Source: Datisca glomerata (taxonomy: Eukaryota > Streptophyta > Magnoliopsida > Cucurbitales > Datiscaceae). Taken from it: a stretch of DNA of 64,000 bases. The position numbers and the translations under genes were made by a program. The notes under the pieces are model-generated. The model was not told the origin of the DNA. It searched no databases and saw nothing but the letters and a program-made list of their open reading frames with translations. Of this stretch, positions 20,738 to 32,600 are shown piece by piece. The stretch covers positions 2,778,077 through 2,842,076 of the forward strand of contig QANY01008042.1 in assembly GCA_003255025.1 (NCBI GenBank), written 5' to 3'. The first letter of the stretch is position 1. Every line of letters starts with the position of its first letter.

Positions 20738-22532
20738 TGTCAGAACGTTATTTGTAGTCTTAAGATTGACTAGGCAATTGAGTCCGATTATGACTGTAAG
20801 GTTGAACCAAAGGATGCCAGAATCGGTGAAGGGGAGTTGAGACTCTAACGGTTTACCTAGATATGTTATGGAATATATTGAATAGACTAGTAACAAATTA
20901 GTTTGGAGTAAAGTCGTTTATCTAGTTCTAAATCTAATTATTACACCTTAAGCGTATTTTTGTAATTACTTTCACCATGACTATAATCCTACGGTGATTA
21001 CGAAACTTGACTTAGTTAGTTATGATCTTTGATATGCCAAAGGAGTGAGTTCAAACTGTCGGACAATACCTCAGTTGTTGAGATCGTGCTTTAACTATGT
21101 TGGAGTTGTGTGAATCATAGATATGGAAATTCACGATTAGAGTACAAAATGAAACAATATCACCTTATGCTTTATTAATGGGTGTGTGAATAAATGAACC
21201 TGACCAGGTACTCGATGAAATGAACCGTTGAATAAGACATAGAGAATTGTATGAGTCAATTCCCTATTATGTCTTTCTTATTCACAGTCAATAAGGGAGT
21301 TTAAAAAAAGAATAACAAGAGGGGTAAAATGATAATTTTATATGATAGATCTTGTTACAGATATTCAAGAAAGGTAATACAATAAAATCTTCTATGTACC
21401 TTGAAATAAAATTGTTTATTTTCACTAACAGAAAATGTAGCGCTGATGAATCAAGAGTTAATTCGACATCGGACCTATAGTGGAGTCGAACGATGTCGGG
21501 ATCAAAAAGGCTGAGAATTTATAGTGATGAATTCGTCAAGTATTTGAGTCTTATATCTTTATTCATGTGGGTTCATTCGGTCTCAGGAGTAGTTCATAAA
21601 GACAGGAATGAAAAATAACATCAGTTGGACAAAAAACGTGTTTTAGACCAATGTATATTTTCCAAACCCATATGTGATGGGTGTTGTCACTAATTGAGTA
21701 GCTCATAAGGACATGAATGAAATATAACATTAGTTCGATAAAAAATGTGTTTTGGATCAAGGTATATTTTTAGAACTCATATGTGATGGGTGTTGTCACT
21801 TAATTAGTGACAACCAAGTAATTAATATTCAAATTAATTAATTGATTATTTTCTAATTATTGGATAATTAGTAAATAAAAAAATAATTAATTAATTGATG
21901 AAGATTAATTTAACTTATCAATTTGTATTGATGAATTTGGACACAATATTCACTCTAGGGAGATATGCAATTTTCGGCAATAGTAAAGATTAATGGGTGA
22001 ATTTTTGGTAATTTAAACATATACGGGTATATGTGAAAATTTTGTAATTATTATATAAGAGATGGCAATAGGGTTGCATCCCTAACCCTAACACAGTATA
22101 TGATTACACAGAGCATAAAAGAGTTTTTCTCCCTTCCTTGCTTGTCGTCGAAATCTATAGAGGAGAAGGAAAATTTTGATTTTACTTCTCCATTTGTTTT
22201 GCTCACACTCAATTTTTTATTAACATCCAATTGAGATATACTTCTGAATTCTACGAGTGGTTGTTGAACTGAAGACTTATTCGAGTTTTACATAGAATGA
22301 ATTACGCAAGACGACTAATAGAATTCTACCAAATCAGAATTTCTCTGATACAAGAAAGGTACAAAATTATTTCTACCTCTTTTGAATATGTTTAACCTTG
22401 TATGCATAATTGGGTATATGGTTTTAATATTTAATATGATTAAATTGGTTGATGTAAAAAATTTTGATATTCTGTCTACGAACCGTTCGTGGTTCATTGA
22501 TATTTTCTCAAATTTTAAAATTTGATCCAACA
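20738..22532 (+). mobile_element. 5' LTR of the copia element
   Basis: TGTCAGAACG...GATCCAACA, 1795 bp. A TATATAAG box lies at 22052-22059. It contains TTTTTGGACC-type and AACCCATATGTGATGGGTGT blocks twice (about 21660 and 21775), an internal duplication. It is about 320 bp longer than the 3' LTR, chiefly in the 20800-21090 part. Confidence 0.9.
22052..22059 (+). promoter_or_regulatory. TATA box of the copia LTR promoter
   Basis: TATATAAG in the context GTAATTATTATATAAGAGATG. The same segment occurs in the related LTR at about 55555 (TATATAAGGGATG) and altered in the 3' LTR (TATATATGGGATG, 29819). Confidence 0.6.
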
Positions 22533-22546
22533 ATTGCTATAAGAGC
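22533..22546 (+). other. Degenerate tRNA-Met primer-binding site
   Basis: ATTGCTATAAGAGC follows the LTR directly; plant copia elements usually have TGGTATCAGAGC here. The related fragment at 56049 has ATTGGTATAAAAA. Confidence 0.7.
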
Positions 22547-24325
22547 ATTGGTTTCTTGATTATGCACATTTTTTATTAACCGTATTCTCGGTTGATGTTA
22601 TGATATTGACATAATTTTGTATGGTAGATTTAAAATAATTTTTAATGCATTTTATGAATGGATCTCGATCTATTGGCTCTAGGCATTTTGTTTTTCAATT
22701 TAAGAATTGATCTACTGCAAAATAGAGGCATATGATTTTGTGTAACTTATTTTCTTGCAAAAGTTATATTTTTTTAAATTCCATGTAATCTGTAGCAGCC
22801 TCAGAAAACAGCCATCGTCGCCGCTAGTGTCACCGGACGTCATCACCGCCATCGGCAGACGTCGCCACACCCGTTGTCACTAGTTGCCGCTGCCCACCTC
22901 CGTGTCGTTACGCCTCCTGCTGTCGGCTTCCATGCCCATGTGTGGTGACTAGGGTTTGTGAAACTCTAGTCGATAATAATTAGGGTTTAGGAAACCCTGC
23001 GATGTTTCACAAAAACCAGAATCTCATGTTTTATCTTTTAAATTTTGAATTTTAGTTTTTAAATGGATAAAAGATAATTAAACTTCAAAAGATAATTATC
23101 AATTTTTATCTTTCTATCTTTTGAATTTTGAATTCAAAAGATAATGATCTATTTTATGTTTTATATTTTGAATTTTGAATTCAAAAGCTAATTATCAATT
23201 TATCTTTTTATCTTTTGTATTTTAAAATTTAAAAGCATTTAAATGGGATTATTTAATTAGGAAAATAGTTTTTCTTAATTAAAGGGTTTTGATTAAAATT
23301 TTAAATTTTGAAAATAGGACTGCACGGTTGTAACAAGTTATAAAATTTGGTGGAACTTTTCGAAAGACAAGTAGACAATTACAGACGTCATTAATACTAA
23401 TATTTAAATTGATTATAATTTATTTATTATTATTTTAATGGTTATAATTAGAAATGAGCCAATAAGGACGTTAATTTTGAATGGATGATTTAATATTAAT
23501 CTTGCATTATCATATAACATGCAAAATAGAAATAAGGATATGCCAATATCAAAATGCCATGTAGCATGTACATGCATCATTGTAGTTTTACTTTATAATG
23601 GGTTATAATTTAAATACAATGTGAATTTTATAAATGTTATAGATTTTAAATTGGGATTTAAATTTTATAAAAGTTTATGATTTTCAAAACTTGTTTTTTC
23701 CAAATTAATAAAGAGTTATTATTTTTGAAAAAACAACAAAAAATTCATTTTTCTAAAAACTAAGTAGGAAAGTCGTTTACGTTGAAATGTTCTCAATGTC
23801 CCCAAGGCAAACTTGATCATGGCACAAGAAATAGTTTAGAGCCGCCCTAGCGGTCCTCTCTTCAGTGGGAGAAATTTAGAAATCGTGGGACTTTGAGTCA
23901 TCAAATTGCTTAAGAAGCTAAAACTTGTAAAGAAAGTGGTGTGGCAAGACCGTTCCTAGATGGACTGTTAGTTCATGGCAACCTATAAAGTCGATGTGTT
24001 GCATAAACACTTAGACTAAAGCACATTGAAGTCCCTCATAGAGGCTAGTCAATGGGGCTAAGGTGACCAAGATCTTTGGTGATTGGTTAAGCTAGATGTA
24101 GTGACATCTTGAGAAGCATTAACCAAACGAGAGGAGTATCGATGCTATAAGAGGTACCATGGACGTTGTCGTTAGATGAGACAAACTATCGTTGTTGATC
24201 GTAACATCATGGAAGAAATATTTGTTATTAGATTTTTAAATATTTAAGTATTTGCATCATGAATCATACTTTTCTAAATGATTGAGTATATATTTACACT
24301 GCTTTATTTATTCTTTTTAGTAATC
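22547..24325 (+). other. Untranslated leader of the copia element
   Basis: No coding frame. Includes a short GC-rich CCG/CGC stretch (22795-22935), AGGGTTTRGGAAACCCT-like segments, and a set of inverted ATTTTGAATTCAAAAGATAAT repeats (23035-23220). The part to about 23700 is matched by 56049-57165. Confidence 0.7.
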
Positions 24326-25197
24326 ATGTTGTTATCCCCACTCTCAACTATCTTAAACACGAACAAACTTACTGGTGAAAATAACGTGGATTGGAAATGT
24401 AATCTTGATATCGTGCTGACGGTAGAAAAGTACAAGTTCGTGTTCACCACCCATTGTCCCCTTCATCTTATTACTGAATCGACTTAAGAGGGAAATGATG
24501 CTTATGCTTCTTGGTTATGTTCTGATGAGATCGGTAGGTGTTACATGGCTTCTGTTAGCAATGTATTGCAACAACAATATCAGAACATGGAAACTGCCGT
24601 TGATATGATGTTGAACATCACCGAAATGTTCGAAGATCAAAGTGGTCAAGCCAAACAGGCTACTGTGTGAGAACTCCAAGATGAAACCTGGAATTCGTGT
24701 CAGATAATATATGATGTTGATTATTAGTTATCTGAATGTGATTGAGGTCATGGGTGCTGAGGTAGATGGAGACACACAAGTTGATATGATCATTGAGACT
24801 CTGTCTGACACTTTCGAGAACTTCAAACTTAGTTATTTGAGAATAAGTTAAGGTACTCATTCCTACGCTGATAAAGGAACTAGAAGTTGCTGAGACCCTG
24901 TTTCTGAAGGGCAAGAGGAAGACTAGAGAGACAAACTTTACTGAAAGTAACCCGTCCAGCTCTGGTGCCGAAAACAAACACATCAGAGGTCTAGAGAAGG
25001 ATAAGAAGAAAAACTCGAAAGTTGTGAAAGGTAAGGGCACTACAAAAGTGGACAAGTCGAAAGACAAGTGTCATCATTGTGGAGTCGCTGGCCATTGGAA
25101 ACGTAACTGCCCAGACTATCTCAAGGAGTTGAGATCTAAAGGTATAGTACTTGTTACTGAGGCTTGTTATATGGCTGACTCTACATTTCATGGATTG
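24326..25197 (+). pseudogene. Copia Gag with zinc knuckle, broken
   Basis: Starts near MLLSPLSTILNTNKLTGEN and WKCNLDIVLTVEKYKFV, a typical copia Gag opening, with a stop at 24485 and further frame changes. The nucleocapsid knuckle CHHCGVAGHWKRNC (25069-25110; CX2CX4HX4C) is intact as a motif. Gag would package element RNA. Minus-strand frames here (24660-25067) are shadows. Confidence 0.85.
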
Positions 25198-26560
25198 TAG
25201 ACTCTGCAGCCACTAACCATATATGTTGTTCCCTATAGAGGTTCAGGGAAATCAGAAGGCTTGACGAGGGCGAGTTCAGCTTCCATTGTTGAAATGAAGC
25301 ATTAATATATGCTGTATCTATGGAAACTATTAAATTTTCATTCGATAATAGTTTTATGGTTTTACGTGATGTTTATGATATCCCTAATTTTGGGAAGAAC
25401 TTTGTTTCAGTAGCTAGTTCAATTAAGCAAGGATTCAATTTGAATTTCATTGATAATGATATTACTATTTTTAGAAATGACTACTTAATTACTAGTGCAT
25501 GCTTGATAAATAAACTATCTTTTACGTAAAACTAATAGTTCCAATGATATGTGACATTAAAGTTAATGTTGATTCACATATAGATAGTAAAAGGTTGAAG
25601 TCTAACTCAATCGATCTAAAATTGTGGCACTTACGTCTTGGCCACATTAGCCTTGATATGATTAAAAGACTTGTAAATGATGGTCCATTGTAAAACTTTA
25701 AGTGTGGGATCACTACCCACAGATGAATCCTGTATAGAAGGCAAAATGGCCTACAGACCATTTTAAGTGAAGGGTGAGAGAGCCACTCAATGCCTCGAAT
25801 TCGTACATAGTGATGTATGTGGGTCATTGAATGTCCAAGCAAGAGGAGGTTATGAATACTTTGTAACTTTCACTGATGACTACTCACGTTTTGGACATGT
25901 TTATCTACTACACCAAATTTTGAAATTTTTGAAAAGTTCACAGAGCGCAAGGCTATGGTAAAAAAAATAATTAGAGAAACTAATCAAAATGCTAAAATCT
26001 TATCGTGGTGGAGAGTACTTGCTAGGACAGTTCGAAGACTTTCTTAAGGAAGAAGGTATTTTTTTCTCAAGTTGCAGCATCTGGCACTCTAGAATAGAAT
26101 GGTGTGTCAGAGATAAGGAATCAAACTCTGATGGATATTTTTAGGTTCATGATGAGTTACTCATCCCTCTTAAATTCGTTCTGGGGATATTCCTTGGAAA
26201 CGGCAGCATACATTTTGAATCAAGTTTCATCGAAGACGGTGCCTGGTACGCCATATGAAAGATGAAATGGATGAAAGTCAATCATAAACCTCCTTAGAAT
26301 ATGGGGATGCCCAGCACATGTTCAGAAACTGAAGACTGGCAAGTTGGTCAGTCGATCATAATTATGTCTGTTTGTAGTATATCCCAAAGGAACGCAGAGA
26401 TACATCTTTTATAGTCCAACCGAGAAGAAAACATACTGGATCATGGATGCACATTTTCTTGAAGATGACTACATAATAAGTGTAAAGCCGAGAAGCACTC
26501 TTATTCTAAAAGAATTATTGAGTGGGAGGACACTGACTCTCCAATCAGGAACTATTTCTG
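25198..26560 (+). pseudogene. Copia protease and integrase region, broken
   Basis: The protease active site appears as IVDSAATNHIC (about 25193-25230; usual DSGATNH, here Gly changed to Ala) in a shifted frame. VLRDVYDIPNFGKNFVSV (25352) belongs to the pre-integrase part; LWHLRLGHISLDMIKRLV (25623) is the GAG-pre-integrase zinc motif; EFVHSDVCGSLNVQARGG and YFVTFTDDYSRFGHVYL (25795-25910) carry the two integrase aspartates. Later pieces to about 26560 (LNSFWGYSLETAAYILNQV-like) are scattered over frames. Integrase would insert the cDNA copy. Confidence 0.85.
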
Positions 26561-26759
26561 ATTCAAGAATGGAAGAACCACAGTCGGGGTAGAGCCTCGA
26601 CGTAGTGGGAGGGTTGTGAGATAGCCTGACACCTATGGAGATAGCTTAACAATAGTATCAGATAAAGATCATGATGAACATGTCTCATGAGGTAAACCTA
26701 TGGCAAGAGACCATGAACGTTGAGATACTTTCGATGTACTCGAACGGAGCCTAGAAACT

Positions 26760-27375
26760 AGTAGATCATCCAAAAGGGATAAAACCTATAGGGTGTAAAT
26801 GGATCTACAAGAAAAAGAGAGGTCCAGATAGGAATGTGGATATATTCAAAGCTAGGATAATAGCCAAGGGCTACACCCAAAAGGAAGACATAGGCTATGA
26901 GGATACCTTCTTGTTGGTAGCCATGCTTAAATCCATCTGAATCTTCATGTCCATTGCTGGTGCCCTCGATTATGAAATCTGGCAGATGGATGTTAAGACT
27001 ACTTTTTTGAATGGTAATCTTGAAGAGTACATTTATTTGGATCAACCATATGGGTTCATATAGAAAGGCCAAGAGAGCAAGGTTTACGAACTGCTGAAGT
27101 TCATTGTTAGAATATTTGATTTGATGGAACTGTCAATAACTTTGGTTTTAAACAATTATTGGACGAACCCAGTGTGTATCAGCTGATACACGAAGGAAAA
27201 GTGGATTTTCTAGTCTTGTACGTGCTGATATTCTACTCCTTGGGAATGATATGAGAAAATTATCTAATGTCAAGATTTGGCTTTTAAAGCAATTTAATAT
27301 AAAGGATACTGAAGAAGCTGCCTTTGTCCTAGGTATTCAGATCTTTCACGATCGGAAGACCAAACAGTTGGCATT
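26760..27375 (+). pseudogene. Copia reverse transcriptase, broken
   Basis: GCKWIYKKKRGPDRNV, FKARIIAKGYTQKE, GYEDTFLLVAMLKSI, DYEIWQMDVKTTFLNGNLEEYIYL and QPYGFI are standard copia RT motifs (26788-27060). The later YVDD catalytic box is disturbed by a frame change near 27220 (TACGTGCTGATATT). IQIFHDRKTKQLALSQ ends at the MITE insertion at 27384. Confidence 0.9.
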
Positions 27376-27383
27376 GTCTCAAG

Positions 27384-27820
27384 TAGGGGTGTTCAAAACC
27401 AAACTGAACTAGTCGAACCAAACCGAGTCGAACCGAAAAGGGTTGGTTCAGTCGATTCTTTATGTGTGCTTGGTTAAGTTTGGTTCGATTCAGAATTCTG
27501 GTGGTTTCGAACCAAACTGAACCGAAACATTAAATTTATATTATTTTGTTTCATTTTTATATATAATTTCTTATAAAATCAAACCGAGCCAAAGTAAAAC
27601 TTTAATTTTATATTTATTTTTTCAATAAAATCATTTAAAAATTATATAAAAAATTATTTTTATTTAATAATATCAAATCGAAGAACCGAACCAAAACTCA
27701 CAGTTCGGTTCAGTTTGGTTCTTTTAGCATTCGCGGTTCGGTTCGATTTTAACGCCGAACCGAAGTTTCATTTCAGTTTTTCACAAAAAAATTGACTAAA
27801 CAGAACCGTGAACACCTCTA
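27384..27820. mobile_element. hAT-like MITE nested in the copia element
   Basis: 437 bp with terminal inverted repeats TAGGGGTGTTCA ... TGAACACCTCTA and an 8-bp target duplication GTCTCAAG at 27376-27383 and 27821-27828. Eight-base duplications are typical of hAT transposition. The interior is rich in GAACCGAACC/GGTTCGGTTC motifs that pair with each other. No coding capacity. Removing it restores the phase of the copia frame around it (ALSQ then ASYIDKVMDRF). Confidence 0.95.
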
Positions 27821-27828
27821 GTCTCAAG

Positions 27829-28620
27829 CATCTTATATTGATAAGGTGATGGATCGTTTTAGTATTAAAGATTCCAAGAAGGGATATCTTCCTTTCAGAC
27901 ATAGAGTCAGCATTTCCAAGGAGCAGTCTCCCAAGACTCCTTAAAAAGATAAAGACATGAGAAAGATTTCATATACCTCAGCCGTAGGAAATTTCATGTA
28001 TGGGATGTTTTGCACTAGGCTAGAGATTTGCTATGTCGTGGGCGTGATGAGTCGTTTTCAATTTAATCCTCAAATCGAGCATTGGAATGCCGTCAAACAT
28101 ATCTTAAGTATCTTAGGATACCAAGGAACTAAATGCTTGTGTATTCAAGTACTGACCTGAATATGACAAGGTATACTTATTCTGACTTCCAAGTAGAAAA
28201 GGATTCTAGGAGATCACTTTAGGATCAGTGTTGATCCTAAACGGTGGAGCAGTTATATGGAGAAGTGTCAAGCAATCTTGCATTGCTGATTCTACTATGG
28301 AAGCTAAATATGTGGCAGCTTGTGAAGCTGCTAAGGAGGCTGTATGGCTTAGAAAGTTCATGAAAACTCTAAAAATTATTCCAGAAGCTGACAAGCCCAT
28401 GACACTTTATTGCGATAACAGTGGGGTTGTAGCAAACTCGAAGGAACTAAGGAGCCACAAAAGATCCAAGAATAGAGCGTAAGTATCACTTGATTAGAGA
28501 GATTGTTCAACGTGGAGATGTTGTAGTAACACACATATCGACGGTCAACAATCTAGAAGATCCATTCACGAAGACTTTAAACAGTAAAGTCTTTGATGGT
28601 CATCTGGAGGGCATGGTGAT
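27829..28620 (+). pseudogene. Copia RNase H and pol C-terminus, broken
   Basis: ASYIDKVMDRFSIKDSKKGYLPF (27829 on) leads into SYTSAVGNFMYGMFCTRLEI (27966), then the RNase H part: GGAVIWRSVKQSCIADSTMEAKYVAACEA (28243-28330; usual AEYIA is AKYVA) and LYCDNSGVVANSKELRSH (28405). The end KYHLIREIVQRGDVVV is in another frame (28480-28520). RNase H removes the RNA strand during reverse transcription. Confidence 0.9.
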
Positions 28621-28870
28621 GTGAGACTGTGCACGCATACTTTAGTCCAACTAGAATATTTTTGGAATTGTGTACATAAAATATGGTGTAATAACTATTT
28701 ATGGGTATTTAGTTATTTTTCAGACATTTTGCATTACTGAATTTAATTAATGAATGAAAGTTTTTTTTATTAATTGAAGTGTGTTTATAATTTAGTCAAG
28801 TCTTAGAATGATTGTCAACGTAAGAAAAGTAAAGATTGAGGGGTCTCCCAGACAAACTTTTCTGAAATAG

Positions 28871-30343
28871 TGCAGAACATTATTTGTAGTCTTAAGATTG
28901 ACTGGGCAATTGAGTCTGATTATACCAGTTAGGTTGAACCAAAGGATGCCGATCTCGGGCAATGGGATCGTGATTTGACTATTTTGAAGTTGCGTGATTC
29001 ACATATATGAAAATTCATGATTAGATTACAAAATGCAACAATATCACCTTATGTTTTATTGATGGGTGCAATAAATTAACCTGGTTAGGTACTCAATGAA
29101 ATGAATCATTGAATAAGACATGAGAAATTGTACGAGACAACTCACTATTATGTCTTCCTTATTCACAATCAATAAATGAGTTAAGGAAATAATAACAAGA
29201 GGGATAAAAGGGTAATTTTACATCCCTTCTTGCTACTGATATTCACGAAGGGTAATATATTAAAATATTTCATGGATCGTGAAATAAAAGTGTTTATTTG
29301 CACCAACAGAAAATGTAGTGCACATGAATCGAGAGTTGATTCGATATCGGACTTGTAATGGAGTCGTACGATATCAGGATTAAATAGGTCAAGAATTTAT
29401 GGAGATAAATTCACTGAGCATTTGAGTCTTATTGCTTTATTCATGTGGGTTCATTCATTCTCAGGAGTAGCTCAGAAGAACATAAATGAAAAATAATATC
29501 AATTGGACTAAAACAGTGTTTTGGACCAAGGTATATTTTCAAACCCATATATGATGGGTGTTGTCACTTAATTAGTGACAACCAAGTCATTAATGTTCAA
29601 ATTAATTAATTTATTCTTTTCTAATGATTAGATAATTAGTAAATAAAATAACTTAATTAATTAGTTGATGAAAATCAATTTAATTTATCAATTTGGATTG
29701 ATGAATTTGGACACAACATTGACTCTAGGGAGATGTGTAATTTTTGGCAATAGTAAATATAAGGGGGTTAATTTTTGTAATTTCAATATATTGGGGTATA
29801 TGTGTAAATTTTATAATTATTATATATGGGATGGAAATAGGGTTGCATTCCTTACCCTAAGACAGTGTGTGATTACAGATGTGTGATTACAGAGAGCAGA
29901 AGAGAGTTTCTCTCCTTGCCGCTAGAATCTATAAAGGGTTGCATTCCTTGCCGCTAGAATATATAAAGGAGAAGGAAAAATTTCATCTTTCTAAACTAGT
30001 TGTTTTGCGAGCCCACACTCAATTCCTGATTAACATCCAATTGAGATATAGTTCTGAATCCTATGAGTGATTGTTGGTGTGAAGACTGATTCGAGTTCTA
30101 CGAAGAACGAAGAACGCGAGACGACTAATAGGATTCCACGAAATCAGAATTTCTCTAATACAAAAATGGTATAAAATTGTTTCTACCTCTTTTGAATACG
30201 TTTAACTTTATATTCATAATCGGATGTATGATTTTAATATTTAATATGATTAAATTGATTGATGTAAAATTTGTTGATATTCAGTTCATGAACCGTTCGT
30301 GGTTCAATGATTTTTTTCTCAATTTTTAAAACTCGATCCAACA
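28871..30343 (+). mobile_element. 3' LTR of the copia element
   Basis: TGCAGAACATTATTTGTAGT... to ...CTCGATCCAACA, aligned to the 5' LTR start TGTCAGAACGTTATTTGTAG. The first base pairs have changed (TGTC to TGC). A short tandem copy GTGTGATTACAGA(T/G) and GGGTTGCATTCCTTGCCGCTAGAAT lies at 29865-29965. Confidence 0.9.
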
Positions 30344-30348
30344 TCAAC
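30344..30348 (+). repeat. 5-bp target-site duplication of the copia element, right copy
   Basis: TCAAC, identical to 20733-20737. Confidence 0.95.
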
Positions 30349-30470
30349 ATCAATTACTATAAAGCTTGGAAAGTGAATGAATATGCATTGGGATTAGTTC
30401 GATGGTCATCCAAAAAAAACTATAGGATGCTTCCATCATATTGTCACATTTAGAATAAAATAATCCAGGT
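30349..30470 (+). pseudogene. MURA transposase fragment of MULE #2, part 2
   Basis: INYYKAWKVNEYALGLVRWS, then KKTIGCFHHIVTF, matching KAKEYALELV of MULE #1 at 9318-9350. It continues the frame that stops at 20737. Downstream AATCCAGGTATTT leads directly to array i; the catalytic half known from MULE #1 (9860-10824) is absent. Confidence 0.9.
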
Positions 30471-30493
30471 ATTTATTTCATATCTTCCATCTT

Positions 30494-30945
30494 AAGGTCT
30501 ACAAGATGTTTCTGTAATCATTTTATAGTCTACATGACGGGTATAAGATGACCCTGTAACCATCTTGTAGACTACAAGATAGTACGTGATGATCTTGAAC
30601 ACATCCTGTAGACTACAAGATGGGTAGACGATGATCTTGAACCCATCTTGTAGTATACAAAATGGGTATATGATGCCCATGTAATCATCTGTCACAATGA
30701 CTATGAAGTCAATGTGTGGCCTACAAGAATCCTACACAATGACCATGAAGTCATCTTGTAATCTTCAAGAATGCTACACGATGACCATGAAGTCATCATG
30801 TAGCCTACAAGAAGGGTACACGATGACTTGCCTATAAAAATTATACACGATGACCATGAAGTCATTATGAAGCCTTCAAGAAGGCTACACGATGACCATG
30901 GAGTCATCGTGTAGCCTACAAGAAAGCTACACGATGGACACGAAG
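30494..30945. repeat. Palindromic minisatellite array i (MULE #2, fusion of arrays b and c)
   Basis: The left part has CATCTTGTAGACTACAAGATG units like the start of array b; the right part has CATGAAGTCATCGTGTAGCCT units like array c. The transposase catalytic half that separates b and c in MULE #1 is gone. Confidence 0.85.
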
Positions 30946-32280
30946 TATAAAAAATGTATAGTAGAAAAAAATTAAGCATTCCGCAACATATTGTATAAAT
31001 AATCAGGCATTCAATAACATATAAAAAATCGAGCATTCAAAAATCATGTAAAGTATAAAAAATAAATATCCAAATTATGCAATAAAAAATTATTTTTGTA
31101 CACGTCCACGGACAAATAACTCAATTGGCATTCTTTTACGGTATTCTAGAACTTATTTTTAGTTATTTCTACAAGATTCATCCCGTATCTGATGGCTTCG
31201 ACAAACTTCAGGGAGAATACCCCACAATCAAAGCTATAAAACACACGAAATGCCAAAACATAATTAATTAATATGTATGAAATTATAAATGTATATTGAA
31301 CTCTAAAAAATATGTATCTTTCACTTACTCATTCACTTGTTAAGGAACCTTCATGATCTCATATGTCCACGTCTCTTTTTTGGTTCTAACCTCCGGTCTA
31401 AAATTGTAAAAGTTCATGGCACGAAACACATGAGGGATTATCTTCATGTAAGGTTTCAAGAATTGCGGATACGTGGAGCGTTTATGTGGCGTGTTAATGG
31501 AGTTGTAAATACAAATGATTTGGGCATTCAAATCAAGCCCCACCACTATCCACATTGACTATTATTTACATTCATTAAAAACACAACCTATAAAAATTGA
31601 TAGATAAGAATAAATATGGGCATTTATAAGTAAAAAAAGTATGTTTACAAGTTGTTTTACAAGACATACCTTATCAAAAAACCCCCAGTCTCCACCAAAA
31701 TTCATCTGCAAGCCAAGGACGTGAAAACAGAGAGGATCCTCAATGTTGAAGTCATAACCCGCTAGATTTTCCTCAAACTCTTCCAGTCTTCTCGACAAGT
31801 TTCCCTATAATGTCACAGGAAACATTGTAAAATGAGACGTTCAAGCAATCAGAAGTCAGCATGAAGTATAGAAAATGTCTATGAAGGCACCGTGTACACT
31901 TATGTATGTAAAAAACAGCTTACCTGCAGATGCAAATCAACAACAATGACTTTAATGTGTGGTTTGTTGTCCCTTAAATACCTCTGAATCATCTATAGGA
32001 ATGAATCGAGATGTTGCAATGCAATAAAGATTACATAAGATATTTATATTTATTCATACTATCACATTAAACAAGATTATATATAACTGCATACGTCTTA
32101 CTCAAACCATTGAAAAGGTAGGGTGGCTAATTTTTTGAACCAGGTTAGATAAGAGATGGAATGTCCTACATCTACTTTCTCATTCCTATAGGACGTAATT
32201 ACAGGTCAACATTAGGAGTTTATGACTGTGATTTAAATGCCTATAAGGTGAATGGTTACAGATCAACATTAGGATTTTCT

Positions 32281-32600
32281 TGTAGATGGTTACAAGGATA
32301 TTTTATAACCATCGTGTAGTCTACAAGACTAGTACATGATGATCATGTAACCTTCTTATAGAGTACACGATGGTTACATGGACAGCTTATGAAATCTTGT
32401 AGACTAAAAGATAGTTATAGGGACATTATAGAACTTACCTTGCACTTAGGGAGTTGTACCACGCTTCAAACCTTACTTCATCCTCCGATGATCATGTACT
32501 CTTCTTCTAAACTACATGATGGTTACATAGACTTTTTGTAACTTTCTTGTAGACTAAAAAATGGTTACAGGAATATTACAGAACTTATATTGCACTTAAG
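32281..32600. repeat. Palindromic minisatellite array (MULE #2, equivalent of array e)
   Basis: Degenerate units such as TAACCATCGTGTAGTCTACAA and TAGAGTACACGATGGTTACA, in two clusters (32281-32420 and 32510-32600) around a repeated ACTTA(C/T)(C/A)TTGCACTTAGGGAG segment. Confidence 0.75.

Larger units (their letters stand above)
20738..30343 (+). mobile_element. Ty1/copia retrotransposon inserted in the MULE #2 transposase
   Basis: Complete outline: LTRs at 20738-22532 and 28871-30343, a degenerate initiator-tRNA-Met-type primer site after the 5' LTR, gag with CX2CX4HX4C knuckle, protease, integrase, RT and RNase H in copia order on the + strand. TCAAC flanks both ends and the host transposase frame continues exactly across the insertion (DLSVN, then INYYKAW). 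Every coding domain has stops or frameshifts. A MITE interrupts the region between RT and RNase H. Confidence 0.95.

Noticed and set aside
24660..25067. A 135-codon minus-strand frame
   Set aside because: Opposite strand of the copia Gag, whose zinc knuckle proves the coding strand.
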